64,000 nt of DNA from Jiella pelagia (GCF_026898155.1 NZ_CP114029.1:3266001-3330000); one strand, 5' to 3'. Positions 6,577 through 15,795 are shown, counted from the stretch's first letter. The notes: generated by a model from the letters alone, not told the origin. Program-made: numbers and translations.

Positions 6577-7058
6577 ACCCGCGCATTCTGAAGAAGATGT
6601 CGGCCCGCGCGGCGCCGCTGTTGCCGTTGCTGGGCGATCGGCGAGAGCAGTTCCGCGCCAAGGCGCATGAAAACTATCATGGCGTCTTCATGCCGGAACG
6701 GAAGCATTGGGAGCGCCATCGCTGTCATCCGAGCTATGAGCCGACGAACAGATGGACGACGCCGCGCGGCGCGCCGCTGCTCTACGTGACGCGCGCCGGG
6801 CAGCACATGGTGATGTACCCGCCGCAACACCCGCTGGCGGGCACGGTCATGGTCGGCGGAATAAGCGGCTATTACGAGCCGGAGTGGGACGAGCAGACGG
6901 CCTATGAGGCGTTGAGCGAGGCGATCTTCTGGCGCTTCTTCACCCACGACCCCGAAACCGAAACCGAAGGGTGCTCGCGCGATCTCTCGACGCCGGCGGC
7001 GGTGTTCGCGGCCGCGGCTGAGGTGCTGGCGGGTATCTCCGGAGTGCCTGCGCCATGA
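6573..7058 (+). CDS. Prophage early protein of unknown function
   Basis: The 161-residue frame starts at an ATG overlapping the methyltransferase stop and ends overlapping the next start. The middle is rich in His, Tyr and Trp (HENYHGVFMPERKHWERH) and is followed by a compact segment (YVTRAGQHMVMYPP). No family is recognised. Co-transcription with helicase, methyltransferase and replication genes suggests a DNA-metabolism accessory. Confidence 0.6.
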   Translation: MNPRILKKMSARAAPLLPLLGDRREQFRAKAHENYHGVFMPERKHWERHRCHPSYEPTNRWTTPRGAPLLYVTRAGQHMVMYPPQHPLAGTVMVGGISGYYEPEWDEQTAYEALSEAIFWRFFTHDPETETEGCSRDLSTPAAVFAAAAEVLAGISGVPAP

Positions 7059-8321
7059 TGCCCGGCGTCCGCTATGCGGTGATCCCGGCGCGGGCGGCGA
7101 CGGACCGGACGCTGCAGCCGCGCGACCTGCAGGTTCTGTGCCTGCTCGGCCGCCATGTCGACGACTATGGCTGGTGCCGGCGCAGCCAAGTGAAGATGGC
7201 CGAGGAGCTGGACTGCGCCCATTCGACGGTGCGGGCGGCGGTCAAGCGGCTGTCGGAGGCCGGCTATCTGGAGATCCACCGGCACGAGACCGACAACGGC
7301 CGCGACAGCGCCCACTCCTATCGCGTCATCCTCGACCCGGCGCATCCGGCGATCGAGAGCGTGGCGGATGTGGACGAGGCTGTGCGAAAGCCTGTGGACG
7401 AGATGGGGAAAAGCCGAGCTGAGACCCCTGGCGATACACCGCCACCCCTGGCGATACACCGCCAGGGGGTGGCGGCCCTGGACCGCCAGGGGGTGGCGGC
7501 CCATGGATCGCCACCTATTAACGACCCTTCCTTAACGACCCCTCTTAACGATCGGGAGAGAGGGCGCGAGCGCGATGGCGATCGGAAAGAGATCGAGCGA
7601 TGGCTGAAGCGCCATCACCGGGACTGGCCGACCTTCGTCTCCGACAGCGCGCCGCGGGCGCTCGCCGCCGCGATGGCGCTGAGCGAGGCCGAGCGGGAGG
7701 CGGCGGCGGCAAGGATGGGCGATTATCTCGCCGAGGCCAAGGCCGGCGGGCGCAAGACCGTGTGCTCCTTCGCGGTCTATCTCGACGAAAAACGCTGGGA
7801 AAAGCTGCCTGAGCCCAACGCGGTGGATCTGCGGGCGCCGGTGGCGGCGAAGCCCTTCGGGCCGGACTGGGGGGCGGCGCGGATCGCGCTGCTGATCGCC
7901 GGGCCGAGCGGGCCTTCGCCGGTGCTGACGGCGTTCGAGAAGCGGATGGCCGAGGCCGGCGAGCCTCGACGTGGAAGCGACGCTCGCCGAGAAGCGGGCG
8001 CGCAGCGGCTGGCCGGAGGTGAACCGGCTGCACGATGCGGCGGCGCGGCGCTCGGCCGTGACGGTCTCGCCGGCCCATCAGGCGCTGCGCGAGCGGATGG
8101 AGCCCGTGCCGGTGGGAACGCCGGTGTATGCGGCCTGGAAGGCGCTGCACGAACGGAAGGGCTGGCCGTGGATCCCCGATCCGGGGGCGCTGCCGGTCGT
8201 GTATTTCCCCGCCGGCGGGCCGCAGACGCTGGACGATTTCGCCGCGCTGGCGGGGGTCGGCAATCACGAGGGCCGGGCGGCGGCAACGGATCAGGGCAGA
8301 AGCGAGGACAGGCGATGTTGA
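7055..8321 (+). CDS. Replication-initiator-like winged-helix protein with a one-base frameshift
   Basis: The N-terminus has a winged-helix domain (about residues 20-80, with DCAHSTVRAAVKRLSEAGYLEI). It is followed by a repeat-rich Pro/Gly linker encoded by an iteron-like cluster (7425-7553), then a helical domain (WLKRHHRDWPTF... SFAVYLDEKRWEKL). At GAGCCTC 7961-7967 the uncorrected frame becomes Arg/Gly-rich and would fuse with the NusG-like gene. Removing one C restores GAGCTC and continues GELDVEATLAEKRARSGW to a TGA at 8319-8321, 421 residues in all. The layout, with internal repeats in the gene, resembles lambda O. It is the likely origin-binding protein. Confidence 0.7.
7425..7553. other. 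Candidate phage replication origin: iteron-like repeats and AT-rich block inside the initiator gene
   Basis: A perfect 20-bp unit (CCCCTGGCGATACACCGCCA) occurs twice in tandem at 7425-7444 and 7445-7464. A related 24/25-bp unit starting GGGGGTGGCGGCCC follows twice at 7465-7488 and 7489-7513; all four units end in CGCCA. Three TTAACGA repeats at 7518, 7532 and 7545, spaced 14 and 13 bases, then form the most AT-rich stretch of the region. Repeats plus an AT-rich flank within a replication gene is the lambda ori plan. Origin function is inferred. Confidence 0.5.
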
Positions 8322-8977
8322 GCGGCAGGGCATTGTTCGGGAATGGCGATCTGCCGACGCGGGCCGAGCAGGACGCCTGGCTTTCGGGCCGGGGCGGATG
8401 GGCGGCGGCGGCGTCTCCTATGGAACGGCTGGCGGTGGACTATGACGGCGGGCACGAATGGTTCGCCGTGCGCAGCAATCCGCGCTGCGAGGACCGGGCG
8501 ATGACCTCGCTCGGCGAGCGGGGCTTTCGCACCTATGCGCCGCGCGGCCGCAAGGTGGTTATCCACAGGCGGACGAAGAAGCGCATCGAGCGGGAGTTCA
8601 AGCTGTTGCCGGGCTATGTCTTCGTGGCGATGCCGCGGGACCGGGCGCGGCAGCATTTCGGCCTGGTGCGCGAGTGCGACGGGGTGAAGGACCTCGTGCG
8701 GATCGACGGCGCGCCGGCGGCGTTTCCGGCGGCCGAGATCGAAAAGCTGCAGCGAACGGAAGAGCTTGGGCTGCTGGCGCTGTCGTCTTTGGTGCGCAAG
8801 CGCGGGCATGATTTCAGGGTAGGCGAGACGGTGCGGATCGCGGGCGGGCCACTGGCCGGCTTCGCGGCGGAGGTGGTCGACGTGTCGAGCCGAAAGTCGA
8901 TCCGGCTGTTGATGGAGATCCTCGGCCGGGCGACGGAGATCGAATATCCGGTTGACGGGCCGATCGAGCGGACATAG
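8315..8977 (+). CDS. NusG-like transcription antitermination protein
   Basis: The 220-residue protein has a roughly 50-residue leader, then a NusG N-terminal fold (HEWFAVRSNPRCEDRAMTSL ... KLLPGYVFVAMP, about 50-110) and a KOW-type C-terminal motif (FRVGETVRIAGGPLAGF, about 165-182). Host NusG binds RNA polymerase; phage and RfaH-like paralogues make it resistant to termination. The gene is the last of the early block and sits directly before a terminator (9079-9103) and the late genes, so it probably controls late expression. The ATG overlaps the end of the replication gene. Confidence 0.85.
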   Translation: MLSGRALFGNGDLPTRAEQDAWLSGRGGWAAAASPMERLAVDYDGGHEWFAVRSNPRCEDRAMTSLGERGFRTYAPRGRKVVIHRRTKKRIEREFKLLPGYVFVAMPRDRARQHFGLVRECDGVKDLVRIDGAPAAFPAAEIEKLQRTEELGLLALSSLVRKRGHDFRVGETVRIAGGPLAGFAAEVVDVSSRKSIRLLMEILGRATEIEYPVDGPIERT

Positions 8978-9078
8978 CTTGCCGGTCATTGACGGAGAAT
9001 GCCTGTTCAGAGCGGCCACGAGACTCGCCGGGGCAATAGTCGGGACTTTTCGTCACCCGGCGTCAGGGAGGTTTATGG

Positions 9079-9103
9079 GCTCGGCGCAACGCCGGGCTCT
9101 TTT
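9079..9103 (+). terminator. Intrinsic terminator between the NusG-like gene and the late genes
   Basis: An 8-bp stem (9079-9086 with 9090-9097, one G-T pair) with a CAA loop is followed by TCTTTT. It lies between the early operon and the HNH/terminase genes and is a natural target for the NusG-like protein. Confidence 0.6.
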
Positions 9104-9116
9104 GCGTTCTAAGGGT

Positions 9117-9455
9117 ATGGCGACGAGGACGGCGACTTTCAGGCCGCGCGGCGCGCCGACACGCATCGAGCGGGAACGTCGATACGAGGCGCGGCGGCGG
9201 GCGCAGAAGCCTTGGCGCAATCTCTACAAGACAGCTGAGTGGGCGGCGATCCGGCGGGTGGTGCTGGCCGATCAGCCGCTGTGCGTGCGGTGCATGGCCG
9301 AGGGATTGGTCGAGCCGGCGACGGTGGTCAACCACGTTCATCGGCATGAGGGTGATCCGGTGAAGTTCTTTGCGGGGCCGTTCGAAGGTCTCTGCAAGCC
9401 GCACCATGACCGGGATGTTCAGCGCGAGGAGTGGGCTGTTCACGGTGATGGGTAG
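9117..9455 (+). CDS. HNH endonuclease
   Basis: The 112-residue protein has a basic N-terminus and then the phage HNH layout: a paired zinc site (CVRCM and LCKPHH) around VVNHVHRHEGD, the beta-beta-alpha-metal catalytic segment. HNH proteins beside the terminase genes are needed for specific genome cleavage or packaging in HK97-like phages. The ATG at 9117 is chosen because the terminator hairpin lies just upstream; an in-frame ATG at 9075 would begin within it. Confidence 0.85.
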   Translation: MATRTATFRPRGAPTRIERERRYEARRRAQKPWRNLYKTAEWAAIRRVVLADQPLCVRCMAEGLVEPATVVNHVHRHEGDPVKFFAGPFEGLCKPHHDRDVQREEWAVHGDG

Positions 9456-9589
9456 GGGGGGTCGAAAGTCTGGGGCCGATTTGGCCGGGACCGGTGCTCT
9501 ACCTCGGAAAAAAGTGGCGCGGAATTTTGGGCGGGACTTTTTTTCTTTTGGCGAACAAGGGGTAGGCCCCGTTTGGCGAGGGCTTTGCG

Positions 9590-10225
9590 ATGGCGCGGCG
9601 AAGAGACGATCCGGAACTGCAGCGGGCGAAGGGTTATCCCGGCCGCCGCAAGCGCAAGACGGACGAAGCCATCGAGGCGGCGGCGATGGCCGCCGAGCAG
9701 GACGCGACGGCGAGCGATCCATTCGCGGTGCCGTCGATCTTCACCAAGGCGCCGGCCTACTACCGGCGGTCCATCGCAATCTGGAAAGGGCAGGCGGAAA
9801 CCCTGCGCGCATCGGGCCGCCGCCGGCCCGGCTATCGCGGCGGCCTCGCGCGGTACTGCATCTGGTCGCAGATGTACGAGGCGGCGATGGAGAAGCTGCG
9901 CAAGGACTGCCCGAAAGGCGACCTGACGATCGAATGGACGCCGGTCGGCGGCACGACGCGGATCATCCCGCATCCGTCGATCAAGATCATGGGCGACATC
10001 GAGCCAAAGCTTCGCGCGCTCGAGGACGACTTCGGCTTCACGCCGCGCTCCGACGTCAATCTGGTCCGCGTCGAGACCTTCAACCGGTCTACGCAGCCTG
10101 ATCTCTTCACCCGGCCGTCCGCATCCGACGATCGCCGCGACGGCGACGACGGACAGCCGGCGTCGGACGATCCCATGGATCTGATGATGGACAGCGACTC
10201 GCGGCCGCCCACGCGACTGAATTGA
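9590..10225 (+). CDS. Terminase small subunit, P27-like
   Basis: The 211-residue protein comes immediately before the terminase large subunit and after an HNH nuclease, the conserved order of P27/HK97-type packaging modules. It begins MARRRDDPELQRAKGYPGRRK, has a central helical region (YYRRSIAIWKGQAETLRA ... RYCIWSQMYEAAMEKL) and a conserved C-terminal segment ending PRSDVNLVRVETF, typical of the P27 small terminase. It recognises phage DNA and loads the large subunit. The tail is acidic. Confidence 0.85.
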   Translation: MARRRDDPELQRAKGYPGRRKRKTDEAIEAAAMAAEQDATASDPFAVPSIFTKAPAYYRRSIAIWKGQAETLRASGRRRPGYRGGLARYCIWSQMYEAAMEKLRKDCPKGDLTIEWTPVGGTTRIIPHPSIKIMGDIEPKLRALEDDFGFTPRSDVNLVRVETFNRSTQPDLFTRPSASDDRRDGDDGQPASDDPMDLMMDSDSRPPTRLN

Positions 10226-10229
10226 TGCG

Positions 10230-11978
10230 ATGGAAGCGGGATCGCTGCCGCCATGGCTCGAACGGGTCGCGGCGGACGACAACTATGCCTGGGCGATCGG
10301 CGCATGGCGCCGCGCCGCGGCGTCGGACGGCGCCTGGTTCGATCACGCAAAGGCCGACGCGGTCGTCGCCCGCTGGCCACGCATCTTCCGGCTGACGGAC
10401 GACCGGTTTCGCGGCAAGGCCTTCAAGCTCCTTGCATGGCAGGAGATCACGGTCCGGCTTCTCGTCGGATGGAAGATCCCGATCGAGATCATCGATGCGG
10501 AAACGCACGAGCCTTCGGTGGCGCATGTGCGATTGTTCCGCCGCCTCGACCTGTGGATCCCGCGCAAGAACGGCAAGTCGGAGTTCCTTGCCGCGCTCGG
10601 CGTCCTGTTCTTCGTGCTGGAAAAGGTGCCGGGAGGGCAGGGCTTCGTGTTCGGTCGGAACGAGGACCAGGGCAAGGTTCCGTTCCGCAAGATGCAGGCG
10701 ATCATTGAGGTCGCCAACGGGCTGCTCGAGGACCGCGCCGGAAATGTGCGGATCATCCTCAATAAGAAGTCGATCTTCGTGCGCGAGACCGGAGCCCTGT
10801 GCGAGCTCCTCACCGGCAAGCCGGACGGAAAGCACGGCCGCTCGCCGACGGTGATCCTCGGCGACGAGATCCACGAATGGGTCAGCCGGGAACTTTCCGA
10901 CACGCTGCGGCAGGGAACGGGCTCGCGCCTTCAGCCGATCGAGCTCTACGCCTCGACGGCGGGTCGCAAGGCCTCGCGGGTCGGGTGGGAGTGGTATCAG
11001 GAAAGCGTCGGCATCATGGCCGGCGACATCGACGATGCGAGGACGCTGGTCGTTCATTTTGCCATCGGCGAGGAGGACGACTGGACCGACGAGACGGTCT
11101 GGCGGCGTGCCAATCCGAGCCTCGGCCTGACGCCGACGCTCGACTATCTGAGGTCGGAGTTCCGCAAGGCCAAGGGCCGGCCCGTCCAGGAAGCGCTGTT
11201 CCAGTGCTACCACCTCAATCGGTGGGTCGATCAGGTCGGCGGATGGCTGCCGAAGAGCAAGTGGCGGGCCTGTTCGAGCGATCCGGACAGGCCGGTGTGG
11301 CAAACAGCCTATGCCGACATGGCGGCAAAGCGGCGCCGATGCTTCGGTGCGCTCGACGTCTCGGCGACGCGGGACATCACCGCGTTGGTATGGCTGTTCG
11401 AGCCGGAGGAAGACAGCAAGATCTGGACGCTCGTCCCGCGCTTCTGGATCCCGGAAGCGACGCTCGACGAGCGGGCGCGGGAAGACCGCCGGGTCAACTG
11501 GAAAAAATGGGTCGACGACGGAGCGCTCGAAACGACGCCGGGAGACAGCGTCGATCAGAACTTCGTCGGCGAAGCGATCAAGCGCGGTTTTGGCACCTTC
11601 GACGTCGAGGCGATCGGCTTCGACCCGTGGAACGCGCGCAAGCTGGTGACTGATCTCGAGACGGACAATCTCGACATCGAACGCTTCGTCGAAATGCGCC
11701 AGGGCACACCCACTCTCGGCGAGCCGACCAAGGAATTCGAACGGATGGTCTTTGCCGGGGAAATCGATCATGGCGGCCATCCTGTGCTCGCATGGATGGC
11801 CGGCCATGCGCAGGTCCGGTTCGACGCGAACCTCAACTATGTACCGGCGAAGGCCGGAAGCCTCGACAAGATCGACGGCATCGTGGCGAGCGTCATGGCG
11901 CTCGGCCTGTCAATGAACGTCGAAATCGAGCCGCCATCGGTCTACGAGCAGCGCGGCATCCTGGAGATCGAGATTTGA
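10230..11978 (+). CDS. Terminase large subunit
   Basis: The 582-residue protein has the packaging ATPase Walker A variant PRKNGKS (111-117) and Walker B VILGDE (208-213). Its C-terminal RNase H-like nuclease has acidic residues in ALDVSATRD (about 375) and in GFDPWN (about 466). It translocates DNA into the prohead and cuts at headful or cos ends. It starts four bases after the small subunit. It contains two intact GAGCTC hexamers (10803 and 10941). Its stop overlaps the portal start. Confidence 0.95.
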   Translation: MEAGSLPPWLERVAADDNYAWAIGAWRRAAASDGAWFDHAKADAVVARWPRIFRLTDDRFRGKAFKLLAWQEITVRLLVGWKIPIEIIDAETHEPSVAHVRLFRRLDLWIPRKNGKSEFLAALGVLFFVLEKVPGGQGFVFGRNEDQGKVPFRKMQAIIEVANGLLEDRAGNVRIILNKKSIFVRETGALCELLTGKPDGKHGRSPTVILGDEIHEWVSRELSDTLRQGTGSRLQPIELYASTAGRKASRVGWEWYQESVGIMAGDIDDARTLVVHFAIGEEDDWTDETVWRRANPSLGLTPTLDYLRSEFRKAKGRPVQEALFQCYHLNRWVDQVGGWLPKSKWRACSSDPDRPVWQTAYADMAAKRRRCFGALDVSATRDITALVWLFEPEEDSKIWTLVPRFWIPEATLDERAREDRRVNWKKWVDDGALETTPGDSVDQNFVGEAIKRGFGTFDVEAIGFDPWNARKLVTDLETDNLDIERFVEMRQGTPTLGEPTKEFERMVFAGEIDHGGHPVLAWMAGHAQVRFDANLNYVPAKAGSLDKIDGIVASVMALGLSMNVEIEPPSVYEQRGILEIEI

Positions 11979-13315
11979 CCGGCCTTCTGCAGCGCTTCCG
12001 GTCCGGCTTTTCGGCCGGTTTCCAGGCGGCCGGTGCCGGCGCCTCCCAATCGGTGTCGGGCGGCGACGGCTGGTTCGTGCGGATGCTCGGCGGCGGCAAG
12101 ACCAATGCTGGCGTTTCGGTCAACGAGCATCTCGCGATGCAGCTGCCGGTGGTCTACGCCTGCATCAATCGCATCGCCAATCCGATCGCGACGTTCCCTT
12201 TCCGGATTATGCGGCCAAAGCGTTCCGGTGGCGGCATGGAAGTGGTGACGGATCATCCGCTTTCGTCGCGCCTGGCTCTGCGGCCGAACGATCTGATGTC
12301 CGGCCGGTCGCACCGCAAGGCGCTTGTCGGCCACGTGCTTCGCTGGGGCAACGGCTACAACGAGATCGAGCGCAACCGGCGCGGCCAGGCCGTCAATCTG
12401 TGGCCGCTGCTTCCGGATCGCACGGGGCCGCATCGGAACGGCGACAGCCTCGTCTACAGGACGTCGATCGACGGACGGCAGTTCGAGATCGACCATGGCG
12501 ACGTCATCCACATCATGGATCAGTCCTTCGACGGCTATGTCGGCATCTCGCCGATCGCGATGGCGCGGCAGGCGATCGGCATGGGCCTGGCGATGGAGGA
12601 GTTCGGCGCGAAGTTCTTCGCCAACGATATGAAGTCGGGCGGCTTCCTGATGCATCCGGGCAGGCTGAGTGGGGCGGCGAAGGGGAATGTGACCGGCAAG
12701 GACGGCGAGCGGCGGATGAACGCTGCCGATCCGGCATCCGGCATCGAGCGACAGGGCGGCCTCGACAACGCGCACCGGGTGAAGGTGCTCGAAGAAGGGA
12801 TGAAGTTCGTCCAGACGACGATTCCGCCGGAGGATGCGCAGTTTCTTGGCAGCCGCGAATTCCAGATCGCCGAGATCGCCCGGATCTACGACGTGCCACT
12901 GGTGCTGCTGCAGAGCCATGAGAAGACAACTTCGTGGGGATCGGGCATCGAGCAACTGATGATCGGCTTCGTCATGCAGACGATCGCGCCGTGGATTTCG
13001 GCGATCGAGAGCGAGATGAACTGGAAGCTGTTCACCGAGGATGAGCGCGCCGCCGGCACGGTCGTCAAGTTCAACATGAACGCATTGCTTCGCGGCGACA
13101 TGCAGAGCCGGTCTGAATTCTACGCGAAGATGTTCGGCATCGGGGCGTTCTCGCCGAACCGCATCCTCGACCTCGAGGACGAGGACGGCATCGGCCCGGA
13201 CGGCGACGAACATTTCGTCCAGGCCGGATACGTGCCGATCCGCCATGCGATCAATCCGCCCGGTATCGGCCACAATGGCGGGCCGCCGATCGGCTCCGAA
13301 GGAGCAAATCAGTGA
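11975..13315 (+). CDS. Portal protein, HK97 family
   Basis: The start is a TTG at 11975 overlapping the terminase TGA, giving 446 residues. Portal signatures include VYACINRIANPIATFPFR (near residue 55), a GNGYNEIERNRRG stretch, GISPIAMARQAIGMGLAMEEF, and the C-terminal DVPLVLLQSHEKTTSWGSGIEQ. It forms the dodecameric DNA channel at the capsid vertex. It is translationally coupled with the protease that follows (GTGA overlap at 13312). Confidence 0.93.
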   Translation: MTGLLQRFRSGFSAGFQAAGAGASQSVSGGDGWFVRMLGGGKTNAGVSVNEHLAMQLPVVYACINRIANPIATFPFRIMRPKRSGGGMEVVTDHPLSSRLALRPNDLMSGRSHRKALVGHVLRWGNGYNEIERNRRGQAVNLWPLLPDRTGPHRNGDSLVYRTSIDGRQFEIDHGDVIHIMDQSFDGYVGISPIAMARQAIGMGLAMEEFGAKFFANDMKSGGFLMHPGRLSGAAKGNVTGKDGERRMNAADPASGIERQGGLDNAHRVKVLEEGMKFVQTTIPPEDAQFLGSREFQIAEIARIYDVPLVLLQSHEKTTSWGSGIEQLMIGFVMQTIAPWISAIESEMNWKLFTEDERAAGTVVKFNMNALLRGDMQSRSEFYAKMFGIGAFSPNRILDLEDEDGIGPDGDEHFVQAGYVPIRHAINPPGIGHNGGPPIGSEGANQ

Positions 13316-14205
13316 AGTATGCCCATATCCTCGCCGCTTTCGTCTCCGACGTGTGGGCGATCGAGCCGCAGAAGCTGGAGACCATCGTGGACTTCCTGGC
13401 GCTGCAGATCGACGGCGAGAAGTTCGACGCCGAAGAGATCGAGGCGCGGATTGCGCCGCAGCGGGCCGCCGCGGTGGCGCGGCAGGAGGGTGATGTGGCG
13501 ATCCTCCCTTTGCGGGGCGTCATTGCCAATCGCATGAACATGATGTCGTCGATCTCGGGCGGAACGAGTTCTGAGGGGTTCAGCCGCATGTTTAATGCGG
13601 CTCGGGCTGATGACAGTGTCAAGGCGATCGTCCTCGACGTCGACAGCCCTGGTGGGAACGCGCAGGGCGCCGACGAACTCGCCGCCGAAATCTTCGCGGC
13701 GCGCGGCACCAAGCCGATTATCGCGCAGGTCAATGCGCAGGCGGCGAGTGCCGCCTATTGGATCGCCAGCGCCGCCGATGAAATCGTCGTCAATCCTACC
13801 GCAGAGGTCGGCGCCATCGGCGTCTACACGGTGCACAGCGACATGACGTCGGCTCTGGAAAAACTCGGCGTCACGAAAACTGTCATCAGCGCCGGCAGGT
13901 ACAAGGCCGAGGGGCTCACCAGCCTTTCTGACGAGGCAAAGGCCCACATACAGGGCCGCGTCGATGCCTTCTACGGCATGTTCGTCGGCCGCGTTGCAAA
14001 GGGGCGCGGCGTTTCGGCTGCTGCGGTTCGCGGGGGCTTCGGTGAAGGTCGCATGGTCGGCGCGCAGGCTGCCGTCGCCGAGGGCATGGCCGATCGGATC
14101 GCTACCATGTCCGAGACGCTGCAGCGCTTCGGCGCTGCACCCGCTTCACCGGGAAAACGCGCCTTTGCCTCGAACCGTGAAAAGCGGGCTCTTCTGATCG
14201 ACTGA
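13312..14205 (+). CDS. Prohead protease, S49 (SppA/ClpP-like) family
   Basis: The 297-residue protein starts at GTG 13312, overlapping the portal stop. It has the S49 serine/lysine dyad: Ser146 in AQAASAAYW and Lys198 in GRYKAEG, with the oxyanion segment DVDSPGG at 110-115. In HK97-like phages this position is occupied by the protease that removes the scaffold (delta) domain of the capsid protein. An N-terminal extension of about 55 residues precedes the protease fold. Confidence 0.92.
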   Translation: MKYAHILAAFVSDVWAIEPQKLETIVDFLALQIDGEKFDAEEIEARIAPQRAAAVARQEGDVAILPLRGVIANRMNMMSSISGGTSSEGFSRMFNAARADDSVKAIVLDVDSPGGNAQGADELAAEIFAARGTKPIIAQVNAQAASAAYWIASAADEIVVNPTAEVGAIGVYTVHSDMTSALEKLGVTKTVISAGRYKAEGLTSLSDEAKAHIQGRVDAFYGMFVGRVAKGRGVSAAAVRGGFGEGRMVGAQAAVAEGMADRIATMSETLQRFGAAPASPGKRAFASNREKRALLID

Positions 14206-14290
14206 TTTCGCCAGCGGCGAAACCACGGACCCGCCACGCCGTCGGACGTGTACGGGCTTTTCTGCGTCCGGCATCTCCAAGGAGAGAGAT

Positions 14291-15730
14291 ATGAAACACA
14301 TGCGTATCGCCGCTGTGATCGGGACGATCATGGCATTGACCCTGGCCGTGGCGGTTTTCGTCGTTCCGGAGGCATCTGCTCTTGCCCATGGCCACACCAT
14401 CGCGGCCTTCGATCTCGGCCAGATCGCCCTGGCGACGCCGGCGATGATCGCCAGTCTGCGGAGCAAGCGCACCGGGCTCGTCGGCGAAATGCAGGCGATG
14501 ATCGAGGCGGCCGAGGCCGAGGATCGGGATCTCAGTGAGGACGAGACCGCGGCCTTCGACGCCAAGAAGGCCGAAAAGGAGGCGATCGACAAGCGCCTCG
14601 AACGCGCCGAAAGCCTTGCCGCCAGCGCTGCCGATCTCAATCTGACGGTTCCGGCCGCCTCACGGCAGGGGCGGATCGAACGGGCGCCGGCGCCGGAAGC
14701 GCGGCGCGAATTCGAGAGCTTCGGCGAGTTTCTGTCCGCCGTGCGTTTCAACCCGAACGACCAGCGCCTGAACTTCGTGCAGAATGCCGGCGCCGACGGC
14801 GAGAACTTCTCCGCCGAGATGCGGATGGACAACGACACGTCCGGCGGCTTCATGGTGCCGCCGCAGCTGCGCTCGACCATTCTGCAGGTTCAGCCGGAGG
14901 CGTCTTTGGTCCGGCCGCGTGCGCAGGTGATCGAGGCCGGCAGTCCGCCGGATGCGCCGGTGACAATCCCGGCCCTCGATCAGGACGGCACGGCGCCGCA
15001 GAACATGTATGGCGGCGTCGAGGTGAAGTGGATCGGCGAGGGCGAGGAAAAGCCCGAGACCGACGCCAATCTGAAGGCGATCGAACTGACGCCGCACGAG
15101 GTCGCCGGACTTGTCACCGTGACCGACAAGCTGCTGCGCAACTGGCAGGCGGCGGGCAGCTTCATCGAGGGGCTTCTGCGCGGGGCCGTCACGGCGGCCG
15201 AGGACGACACCTTCATCCGCGGCAGCGGCAGCCAGAAGCCGCTCGGCGCCATCAACGCCGGCGCGACCTATTATGTGAACCGGGCGCTGGCGAACAAGAT
15301 CAGCTATCTCGACCTGCTTGGCATGGTGTCGCATCTGATGATGCGCGGCGGATCTCCGGTCTGGTCGATGCCGCAGTCGGCGCTGACCCAGATCGCGACC
15401 ATGCAGGATCCGTCCGGGCAGTACATCTGGAAGCCGAATGCCGTCGACGGTTTTGCCGGCACGCTCCTCGGCTATCCGCTGCGCTGGCATAACCGCATGC
15501 CGGCGCTGGGTTCGAAAGGCGACGTGATCCTCGCCGACTGGTCGCACTACCTGATCAAGGACGGCTCCGGGCCGTTCGTCGCCGCGTCGGAGCACGTCAA
15601 GTTCACCTCGAACAAGACCGTGATCAAAATCTTCTGGAACGTCGACGGCCAGCCCTGGCTGAAGGCGCCGATCAAGGAAGAGAACGGCTACGAGGTCTCG
15701 CCCTTCGTCGGCCTCGACGTCCCGGCCTGA
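14291..15730 (+). CDS. Major capsid protein, HK97 fold, with an unusual hydrophobic N-terminus
   Basis: The 479-residue protein has an AAGGAGAGAG ribosome site. Residues about 5-30 form a signal-peptide-like segment (MKHMRIAAVIG... ending EASALAHG). A charged coiled-coil scaffold (delta-like) domain follows, to about 120, and the mature HK97 fold begins around 135 (FESFGEFLSAVRF), with TSGGFMVPPQL and GSGSQKPLGAI as typical segments. The S49 protease presumably removes the N-terminal part. The hydrophobic leader is real protein, because the ribosome site directly precedes it, but it is unusual for a capsid protein. Confidence 0.93.
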   Translation: MKHMRIAAVIGTIMALTLAVAVFVVPEASALAHGHTIAAFDLGQIALATPAMIASLRSKRTGLVGEMQAMIEAAEAEDRDLSEDETAAFDAKKAEKEAIDKRLERAESLAASAADLNLTVPAASRQGRIERAPAPEARREFESFGEFLSAVRFNPNDQRLNFVQNAGADGENFSAEMRMDNDTSGGFMVPPQLRSTILQVQPEASLVRPRAQVIEAGSPPDAPVTIPALDQDGTAPQNMYGGVEVKWIGEGEEKPETDANLKAIELTPHEVAGLVTVTDKLLRNWQAAGSFIEGLLRGAVTAAEDDTFIRGSGSQKPLGAINAGATYYVNRALANKISYLDLLGMVSHLMMRGGSPVWSMPQSALTQIATMQDPSGQYIWKPNAVDGFAGTLLGYPLRWHNRMPALGSKGDVILADWSHYLIKDGSGPFVAASEHVKFTSNKTVIKIFWNVDGQPWLKAPIKEENGYEVSPFVGLDVPA

Positions 15731-15737
15731 TCCATCG

Positions 15738-15760
15738 GCCCGGCGGGACTTCCGCCGGGC
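15738..15760. other. Perfect hairpin after the capsid gene
   Basis: The 9-bp arms GCCCGGCGG and CCGCCGGGC enclose a 5-base loop. No T-run follows, so it is more likely an mRNA-stabilising or processing hairpin for the highly expressed capsid message than a full terminator. Confidence 0.5.
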
Positions 15761-15795
15761 GCTCACAATCCCATGTCATCAGAAGGATCAGCGCC

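Noticed and set aside
7425-7513. Possible CRISPR-like array
   Set aside because: The repeats are directly adjacent without spacers and lie in a coding region; no cas genes are present. An origin-type repeat fits better.
10107-11807. Long minus-strand open frame opposite the terminase genes
   Set aside because: It lies fully antisense to the clear terminase large subunit and has random composition.
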